A stretch of 64,000 nucleotides of DNA, from contig NZ_JOMH01000001.1 of NCBI RefSeq assembly GCF_000711245.1, positions 1,854,830 to 1,918,829 on the forward strand, given 5' to 3'. Position numbers and translations under genes: made by a program. The notes under the pieces were generated by a model. That model saw only the letters and a list, made by a program, of their open reading frames with translations, did no database searches and was not told the origin of the DNA. Shown here one piece after another: positions 57,728 to 64,000 of this stretch; the stretch's first letter is position 1; each line of letters opens with the position of its first letter. Origin of the DNA: Polycyclovorans algicola TG408 (GTDB lineage: Bacteria > Pseudomonadota > Gammaproteobacteria > Nevskiales > Nevskiaceae).

Positions 57728-60700
57728 ATGTTCAAGACCGTTCTCATCGCCAATCGCTGCGCCATTGCCTGCCGCATTCTGCGCACGCTCAAGGCGCTGA
57801 ACGTCACCGGGGTGTCGGTGTTCAGCGAGGCCGATCACGCCAGCCTGCACGTTGAGCAGGCCGACCAGGCCATCAGTCTCGGCGCGGGTGGGGCGGCCAG
57901 CACCTACCTCGATGTCGGAAAGATTCTCGCGGCGGCGCGGGATTGCGGGGCGGAAGCGATTCATCCCGGTTATGGTTTTTTATCCGAAAACGCCGACTTT
58001 GCCGAAGCCTGCGAGGCGGCCGGCATCGCCTTTCTGGGCCCGACACCGACGCAACTGCGCCAGTTCGGCCTCAAGCACACGGCGCGGGCCTTGGCCGCGC
58101 AGGCCGGGCTGCCCCTGCTGCGCGGCAGTGGTCTGCTCGACAGCCTGCAACAGGCACAGCACGAGGCGGCGCGGGTGGGGTATCCGGTGATGCTCAAAAG
58201 CACCGCAGGCGGCGGCGGTATCGGCATGCGGGTGTGCCGCAGTGCCGACGGGCTGGCCGCGCAGTTCGAGGCGGTGAAGCGAATGGGCGAGCACAACTTC
58301 CGCGACGGCGGTGTGTTTCTGGAGCAGTTCATCGAGCGCGCGCGACACGTCGAAGTGCAGGTGTTCGGCGATGGCGCGGGCCAGGTCATCGCCCTGGGCG
58401 AGCGCGACTGCTCGGTGCAGCGGCGCAACCAGAAGGTGCTGGAAGAGGCGCCGGCGCCGAACCTGCCCGCGGCCGTACGCGAGGCGCTGCACACGGCGGC
58501 GGTGACCCTGGCGCAGTCGGTCCATTACCGCTCGGCCGGCACCGTGGAGTTTGTCTACGACGATGCGGCTGAAGCGTTCTATTTCCTCGAAGTGAACACG
58601 CGCCTGCAAGTGGAGCACGGCGTCACCGAGCAGGTGTACGGGATTGATCTGGTGAGCTGGATGATTGAACTGGCCGCCGGAACGCTGCCGCCGCTGACCG
58701 CACTTGCCGCAGACCTCGCGCCGCGCGGGCACGCCGTGCAGGCGCGGCTGTATGCCGAAGATCCGGGCAAGGGATTTCAGCCCAGCGCCGGCCTGCTGAC
58801 GCAGCTTGAATTTCCGCCCGCCGATGGCGCCGGTCTGCGCATCGACACCTGGGTGGAGGCCGGCTGCGAGATCTCCAGCGACTTCGACCCCATGATCGCC
58901 AAGCTGATCGCCTGGGCACCCGATCGCGCGCTGGCCGTGCAGGCGCTGGATCGGGCGCTGGCGGCAACGCGGCTGTATGGCATCGAAACCAACCGGGCGT
59001 ATCTGCGGCAGATTCTGGCCTTCTCCCCGTTTGTCGACGGCCGCGCCTGGACCCGCTGTCTGGAGACCTTGCGCGACGTTCAACACACCGTCGAGGTGTT
59101 GGCACCCGGCACCCAGACCACGGTGCAGGACTGGCCGGGGCGGCTCGGCTACTGGGCGGTGGGCATTCCGCCGTCCGGGCCCATGGACGCGCGCTCGCTG
59201 CGCGCAGGTAATCGCCTGCTGGGCAACGACGAGGGTGCGGCGGCGCTGGAAATCACTCTGGCCGGTCCCACGCTGCGGTTCAACTGCGAGACCGTGGTGG
59301 CCGTCACCGGCGCAGAGATGCCGCTGACTGTGGACGGCGTGTCGGTGGCCATGAATGCGGCGCTCGCCATTGCTGCGGGCTCGACGCTGGCCATCGGCCG
59401 CATCTCCGGGCCGGGCGCGCGGGCCTATCTGTGTGTGCGCGGCGGCGTGCAGGTGCCGGCCTACCTCGGTGCGTCCAGCACGTTCACGCTGGGGCAGTTT
59501 GGCGGCCACGCCGGACGGGCGCTGCGGGTCGGGGATGTACTGCACCTGCGCGGACCGGCAAATCTTCCGGTTGTTGCCGATACCCCCAAGGTCGAACCGT
59601 TGCACCTGCCCCCGGTCCGCACGCTGCGGGTGATGGTCGGCCCGCATGCGGCGCCGGAATACTTCAGCGAGGCGTATCTGGCGCTGTTTTTCGCAGCCGA
59701 GTGGGAGGTGCACTTCAATTCGTCGCGCACCGGAGTGCGGCTGATTGGCCCCAAGCCGGAGTGGGCCCGCGCCGACGGCGGCGAGGCGGGGCTGCACCCG
59801 TCCAACATTCACGACAATGCCTACGCCATTGGCGCGGTCGATTTCACCGGTGACATGCCGGTGATTCTGGGGCCCGACGGCCCCAGCCTCGGCGGCTTCG
59901 TGTGCCCGGCCACGGTGATCGAGGCCGACCTGTGGCAGTTGGGCCAACTCAAGGCCGGCGACCGGCTGCGCTTCGAGGCGGTGGACTACCGCGCCGCCCG
60001 CGTGGCGGCGGTCAACTCTGGCAGTGACGTCGGGCTGAAGCCCAATCGACACCGCGTTGCAGCGCAGGGCGCGGTGGTGCTCGATGAAGGTGACGGTGAC
60101 ACCCGCCTGGTCGCGCGTCTTGCGGGCGATTGCAACCTGTTGCTGGAGTTCGGCGCGGCCGAGATTGATCTGGCGACCCGCTTCCGCGCCGATGCGCTGA
60201 TGCGTGCGCTGCGGGCGCTGAATCTGCCCGGCGTGACCGATCTGACGCCGGGCATTCGCAGCCTGCAAATTCACTATCAGCCCGAGCAGCAGCCGTTGGC
60301 CGACCTGTTGGCCTGCGTGCGCGCACAGTGGCAGGGCGTGGCCGGTGCGCAAGACCTCAGCCTGCCGTCACGCATCGTGCATCTGCCGCTGTCGTGGGAC
60401 GACCCGGCAACGCGTATTGCCATCGACAAGTACATGACCACGGTGCGCAAGGACGCGCCCTGGTGCCCGAGCAATCTGGAGTTTATTCGCCGCATCAACG
60501 GGCTGGCGTCCATCGACGCGGTGAAGCGCATCGTCTTTGACGCGGATTACCTGGTGATGGGGCTGGGTGATGTGTACCTGGGCGCGCCGGTGGCGACGCC
60601 GCTGGACCCGCGCCATCGCCTGGTCACCACCAAGTACAACCCGGCGCGCACCTGGACCCCCGAAAACGCGGTGGGCATTGGCGGCGCTTACCTTTGCGTC

Positions 60701-61315
60701 TATGGCATGGAAGGACCGGGCGGTTACCAGTTTGTCGGCCGCACGCTGCAAATGTGGAACCGCTACAAGGCGGTGCCGGCGTTCTGCGGCGAGCCGTACC
60801 TGCTGCGCTTTTTTGACCAGATCCGGTTCTTCGAAGTCAGCGCCGACGAGCTGACGCAGATTCGCCGCGACTTCCCGCTGGGGCGCTATCCGCTGACGAT
60901 TGAAGACACGATCTTGCGGCTGGCCGACTATCAGGGGTTTCTGGACGACAACGCGGCCAGCATTGCTGCCTTCCGCCAGCAACAGCGTGCCGCTTTTGAC
61001 GACGAGCGCGCGCATTGGGCGGCCAGCGGTCTGGCCCACTTTGAGGCGGGCAGCGAAGCGGCGCAGCCTGTGGCGACCGAATCAGCGCTGGAAGACGACG
61101 AGACCGGCGTCTTCAGCCCGGTGGCCGGCAACCTGTGGCAACTCAAGGTGGCGCCGGGGGAGCGCGTGACGGCCGGCCAACTGCTGGCGGTGCTGGAAGC
61201 GATGAAGATGGAGCTTGAGGTGGTCGCGCCGGTCGATGGGGTGATCCGGCGCAGCCTGGTCACGCCGGGGCGTTCATTGTCGGCCGGACAACTGATGCTG
61301 ACCGTGGCGCAGTAA
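57728..61315 (+). CDS. Guanidine carboxylase (urea-carboxylase family), paralogue 2
   Basis: 1195 aa, same order as paralogue 1: biotin carboxylase (STAGGGGIG loop), AHS2 half, linker, AHS1 half, BCCP with biotinyl K1160 (LEAMKMEL). The guanidine-I riboswitch, transporter and two UAAP genes upstream argue that it carboxylates guanidine to carboxyguanidine. The TKYNPARTWT...GAYLCVYGMEGPGGYQF block differs from paralogue 1. Odd points: the N-terminal IANRGEIA motif reads IANRCAIA, and a partial REP palindrome (60029-60043) is translated in the same linker as in paralogue 1. Confidence 0.88.
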   Translation: MFKTVLIANRCAIACRILRTLKALNVTGVSVFSEADHASLHVEQADQAISLGAGGAASTYLDVGKILAAARDCGAEAIHPGYGFLSENADFAEACEAAGIAFLGPTPTQLRQFGLKHTARALAAQAGLPLLRGSGLLDSLQQAQHEAARVGYPVMLKSTAGGGGIGMRVCRSADGLAAQFEAVKRMGEHNFRDGGVFLEQFIERARHVEVQVFGDGAGQVIALGERDCSVQRRNQKVLEEAPAPNLPAAVREALHTAAVTLAQSVHYRSAGTVEFVYDDAAEAFYFLEVNTRLQVEHGVTEQVYGIDLVSWMIELAAGTLPPLTALAADLAPRGHAVQARLYAEDPGKGFQPSAGLLTQLEFPPADGAGLRIDTWVEAGCEISSDFDPMIAKLIAWAPDRALAVQALDRALAATRLYGIETNRAYLRQILAFSPFVDGRAWTRCLETLRDVQHTVEVLAPGTQTTVQDWPGRLGYWAVGIPPSGPMDARSLRAGNRLLGNDEGAAALEITLAGPTLRFNCETVVAVTGAEMPLTVDGVSVAMNAALAIAAGSTLAIGRISGPGARAYLCVRGGVQVPAYLGASSTFTLGQFGGHAGRALRVGDVLHLRGPANLPVVADTPKVEPLHLPPVRTLRVMVGPHAAPEYFSEAYLALFFAAEWEVHFNSSRTGVRLIGPKPEWARADGGEAGLHPSNIHDNAYAIGAVDFTGDMPVILGPDGPSLGGFVCPATVIEADLWQLGQLKAGDRLRFEAVDYRAARVAAVNSGSDVGLKPNRHRVAAQGAVVLDEGDGDTRLVARLAGDCNLLLEFGAAEIDLATRFRADALMRALRALNLPGVTDLTPGIRSLQIHYQPEQQPLADLLACVRAQWQGVAGAQDLSLPSRIVHLPLSWDDPATRIAIDKYMTTVRKDAPWCPSNLEFIRRINGLASIDAVKRIVFDADYLVMGLGDVYLGAPVATPLDPRHRLVTTKYNPARTWTPENAVGIGGAYLCVYGMEGPGGYQFVGRTLQMWNRYKAVPAFCGEPYLLRFFDQIRFFEVSADELTQIRRDFPLGRYPLTIEDTILRLADYQGFLDDNAASIAAFRQQQRAAFDDERAHWAASGLAHFEAGSEAAQPVATESALEDDETGVFSPVAGNLWQLKVAPGERVTAGQLLAVLEAMKMELEVVAPVDGVIRRSLVTPGRSLSAGQLMLTVAQ
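60029..60050. repeat. Partial REP-like palindrome inside the second carboxylase gene
   Basis: GTCGGGCTGAAGCCC then AATCGAC, a decayed copy of the palindrome at 44136-44153, in frame at about residue 768. Confidence 0.75.
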
Positions 61316-61324
61316 CGCGCCGCC

Positions 61325-62110
61325 TCAGCCGCCCGCGCTGAGGGGCTTGAGGCGGGCTTCGAGTGCGTCGATCAGCTTGTAGCTGGCGGCGAGAATATGG
61401 CCGTGGCCAAGCACGTCGTCATCGCCCGCCAGCGGCTTGATGACGCCAGAGGCTTCCTGCACGAGCACGATGCCGGCGGCGATGTCCCAGGGTTTGAGGT
61501 TGAATTCGAAGAAGCCGTCGAGGCGACCGGCGGCGACATACGCCAGGTCCAGCGCGGCAGACCCGGCACGCCGCACGCCGGCGGTGCTGGTCGCCACATG
61601 GCCGAGCATCTTCAGGTAATCAGGCATGAACTCTTCTTGCAACGGTACGCCGGTGCCGATCAGCGCTTCGTCCAGATCTTTAGTGTTGCTGCAACGTAGC
61701 CGGCGACTGTTGAGCATGGCGCCGGCCCCGCGTGAAGCGGTGTACAGGTCATTGGTGCAGGGGGCGTAAATCACCCCGTGTTCCAGGCGGCCCTTCACTT
61801 CAATGCCAATCGATACCGCGTAATGCGGGATGCGGTGCAGGAAGTTGGTGGTGCCGTCCAGCGGGTCAATGATCCAGCGGACTTCTGAGTCACCACTGGC
61901 GCCGCTCTCTTCGCCGAGGATGGCGTGATCGGGATAAGCCTTATGGATGGTGCGGATGATCTCGGCTTCGGCGCTGCGGTCCACCTGCGTCACGAAGTCG
62001 TTGTGTTGCTTGCGGTCCACCTGCAGCGTCTCAACACGTTCACTGTGCTTGAGAATGACGTTGCCGGCACTGCGCGCGGCAGACACGGCGATATTGACCA
62101 GCGGATGCAT
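61325..62110 (-). CDS. suhB: Inositol-1-monophosphatase SuhB
   Basis: 261 aa. Metal-binding motifs GEESG, DPLDGTTNFLH and WDIAAGIVLVQEASG are complete. It hydrolyses inositol phosphate in vitro; E. coli SuhB also joins the rRNA antitermination complex. ATG 62110 (MHPLVNIAV) is the family start; the upstream frame is not conserved. Divergent from trmJ, as in E. coli, and here about 1.2 kb from an rrn leader with a boxA. Confidence 0.95.
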   Translation of the reverse strand: MHPLVNIAVSAARSAGNVILKHSERVETLQVDRKQHNDFVTQVDRSAEAEIIRTIHKAYPDHAILGEESGASGDSEVRWIIDPLDGTTNFLHRIPHYAVSIGIEVKGRLEHGVIYAPCTNDLYTASRGAGAMLNSRRLRCSNTKDLDEALIGTGVPLQEEFMPDYLKMLGHVATSTAGVRRAGSAALDLAYVAAGRLDGFFEFNLKPWDIAAGIVLVQEASGVIKPLAGDDDVLGHGHILAASYKLIDALEARLKPLSAGG

Positions 62111-62209
62111 GCGGGTGGATTCCGTAAATGGAGAAGAGCGGGCAGTGCGTCTGGCGGCGTGAACGACGCGGCGGCAGAGCGCTTGCAATGAGCCTCTAGA
62201 ATATCACGC

Positions 62210-62983
62210 ATGACCTCAATTCCAGACGCTGAACCGCCCGCCACGGGCATCCGTATCGTGTTGGTACAGACCCAACACCCGGGCAACATCGGGTCCACGG
62301 CGCGTGCCATGCGCACCATGGGCTTTGAGGAACTCGTGCTGGTCAGCCCCGAGCGCTTTCCGCACCCGCAGGCACGAGCGCTGGCCTCCAACGCGCTGCC
62401 CGTCGTGGAGAACGCCCGCGTGGTGGGCTCATTGCAGGAGGCAATTGCCGACTGCGGCTGGGTGGTGGCGACCTCGGCGCGGCCCCGACACCTCGGCGAT
62501 GAGCCGCTGACGCCGTGGGACTTTGCCGAAACGGCCCAGACCCGGGCGAAGCGCGCAAAGGTGGCGCTGGTGTTCGGCCCGGAGCGTACCGGTCTCAGCA
62601 ATGAGGATCTTGAGCGCTGCAATGCAGTAATCATGGTGCCCACCGACCCCACCTATGCCTCGCTCAACCTCGCGCAGGCGGTGCAGCTGATGACGTGGGA
62701 GTTACGCAAGGCAGGGCTGGCTGAGGTGCCCAAGGTGTCGGCCAAACATGAGCACCCGTCCTACGCGCCGCCGACGGCTGACGAGATGGCGCACTTCTAT
62801 GAGCACCTTGAGCGGGTGCTGCTCAAGACCGGTTTTCTGGACCCGCGTAATCCGCGGCTGCTGATGCGACGCCTGCGGCAGTTCTATCACCGCGCCCAGC
62901 CGGACCGAAACGAGCTGAATATTCTGCGCGGCATCCTGACCACGGTGGAAACCCCAAAGATCCGAACGCCGAAGGCATCCTGA
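62210..62983 (+). CDS. trmJ: tRNA (cytidine/uridine-2'-O-)-methyltransferase TrmJ
   Basis: 257 aa SpoU-type knotted methyltransferase. Motif 1 QTQHPGNIGSTARAM, motif 2 FGPERTGLSNEDL and motif 3 PTDPTYASLNLAQAVQ are intact. It methylates position 32 of several tRNAs. Opposite suhB, a conserved arrangement. The rrn promoter follows after about 100 bases. Confidence 0.95.
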   Translation: MTSIPDAEPPATGIRIVLVQTQHPGNIGSTARAMRTMGFEELVLVSPERFPHPQARALASNALPVVENARVVGSLQEAIADCGWVVATSARPRHLGDEPLTPWDFAETAQTRAKRAKVALVFGPERTGLSNEDLERCNAVIMVPTDPTYASLNLAQAVQLMTWELRKAGLAEVPKVSAKHEHPSYAPPTADEMAHFYEHLERVLLKTGFLDPRNPRLLMRRLRQFYHRAQPDRNELNILRGILTTVETPKIRTPKAS

Positions 62984-63084
62984 TGCCCGGGACAACGAAG
63001 GGACGGTCGGCTTGATGCCGGATGGCTGATAAATCCAAAAACACCGACAGATCAGCGACTTGTAAAAAAAGTGTCAAATCGGTG

Positions 63085-63112
63085 TTGACCCCCTCCCGTT
63101 CTGTCGTATGAT
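63085..63112 (+). promoter_or_regulatory. Sigma70 rRNA promoter
   Basis: TTGACC (63085-63090) and TATGAT (63107-63112), 16 bp apart, with a GCGCGCCC discriminator after the -10 typical of stringently controlled rRNA promoters. Confidence 0.85.
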
Positions 63113-63160
63113 GCGCGCCCTTGCAGCGGTGGCCTTGGAGTTTTCGGGGTTACAGTTGCC

Positions 63161-63173
63161 GCTCTTTAAGAAC
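63161..63173 (+). promoter_or_regulatory. boxA antitermination site in the rrn leader
   Basis: GCTCTTTAAGAAC matches the boxA consensus, followed by the leader segment GTGTGGGTGCTC as in E. coli rrn leaders. Confidence 0.75.
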
Positions 63174-63329
63174 AAGAACAAGTGATTTGTGTGGGTGCTC
63201 TTGTGTTCGTGTGGTTGCGTTTAGTGGCCATGTAGAACGTAGTGAGTATCACAAAAGCCAAGAGCTTTGGTGAGGACTCTGGTGGGTGTTGGGGCTGAAA
63301 GGTTCTGGCGCTTACCGACCAGTTAGGTT

Positions 63330-64000
<671 letters not shown>

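Larger units (their letters stand above)
62984..63327 (+). promoter_or_regulatory. rrn promoter and leader region
   Basis: About 344 non-coding bases between trmJ and 16S. It holds an A-rich UP-like stretch (63063-63070), a -35/-10 pair (63085-63112), and a boxA-type GCTCTTTAAGAAC at 63161. No gene is seen. Confidence 0.75.

Noticed and set aside
57980-60352. A 790-codon frame antisense to the second carboxylase
   Set aside because: Same composition artefact; no domain and opposite to a conserved enzyme.
61323-61343. CCTCAGC/GCTGAGG hairpin as a bidirectional terminator between the carboxylase and suhB
   Set aside because: The stem is perfect but no T-run follows on either strand, and it overlaps the suhB 3' end.

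Overview
The window is a GC-rich stretch of about 64 kb from the chromosome of a gammaproteobacterium. The evidence is a partial 16S rRNA gene at the right end, RNase E with the RluC pairing, the yceD-rpmF-plsX block, Tpx, TrmJ and SuhB. The 16S and gene repertoire (acyl-CoA enzymes, Baeyer-Villiger-type monooxygenase, bacterial ACBP) would suit a Nevskiales/Solimonadaceae-like lineage, but that placement is an inference.

Left part (1-27,981), mostly housekeeping: a MacAB-type efflux pair (macB cut by the edge), rne and divergent rluC, gph, yceF, the yceD-rpmF-plsX block behind a clear sigma70 promoter, a flavin monooxygenase, and a glycine-cleavage cluster (gcvT, gcvH, gcvPA, tpx, gcvPB) behind a tandem glycine riboswitch. 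Then come a PfkB kinase, an RlmI-like methyltransferase, lgt, thyA, folA, an ACBP-thioesterase-alcohol dehydrogenase group and a DUF2339/DUF3999 membrane pair.

Middle (27,982-39,460), accessory: two identical tandem IS630-family elements, a 333-bp palindromic MITE-like element, DUF805, a membrane-anchored BLUF photoreceptor, an AEC transporter with a PanE-like reductase, a VapBC-type toxin-antitoxin pair, a TetR regulator with its likely operator, an acyl-CoA dehydrogenase, a CoA transferase and a large lipoprotein.

Right part (39,461-61,315), a nitrogen-scavenging island. The first half has a sigma54-type promoter and an overlapping palindrome, allophanate hydrolase, a urea-carboxylase-type enzyme, a GntR regulator, a porin and the UrtABCDE urea transporter. 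The second half starts with a guanidine-I (ykkC) riboswitch and encodes a binding protein, permease and ATPase, two urea-carboxylase-associated (carboxyguanidine deiminase-type) proteins and a second carboxylase, most likely guanidine carboxylase. Together the halves would take up urea and guanidine, carboxylate both, and feed allophanate to one hydrolase, releasing ammonium and CO2. suhB and trmJ follow, then an rrn promoter, a boxA leader and the start of 16S rRNA.

The most unusual structure is repeat-driven. A hairpin element is associated with duplication of functional sequence at two places: half of the glycine aptamer is present three times on a 199-bp period, and the gph 5' end is present twice. 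REP-like palindromes sit inside the coding sequence of both carboxylase paralogues, in the same interdomain linker.
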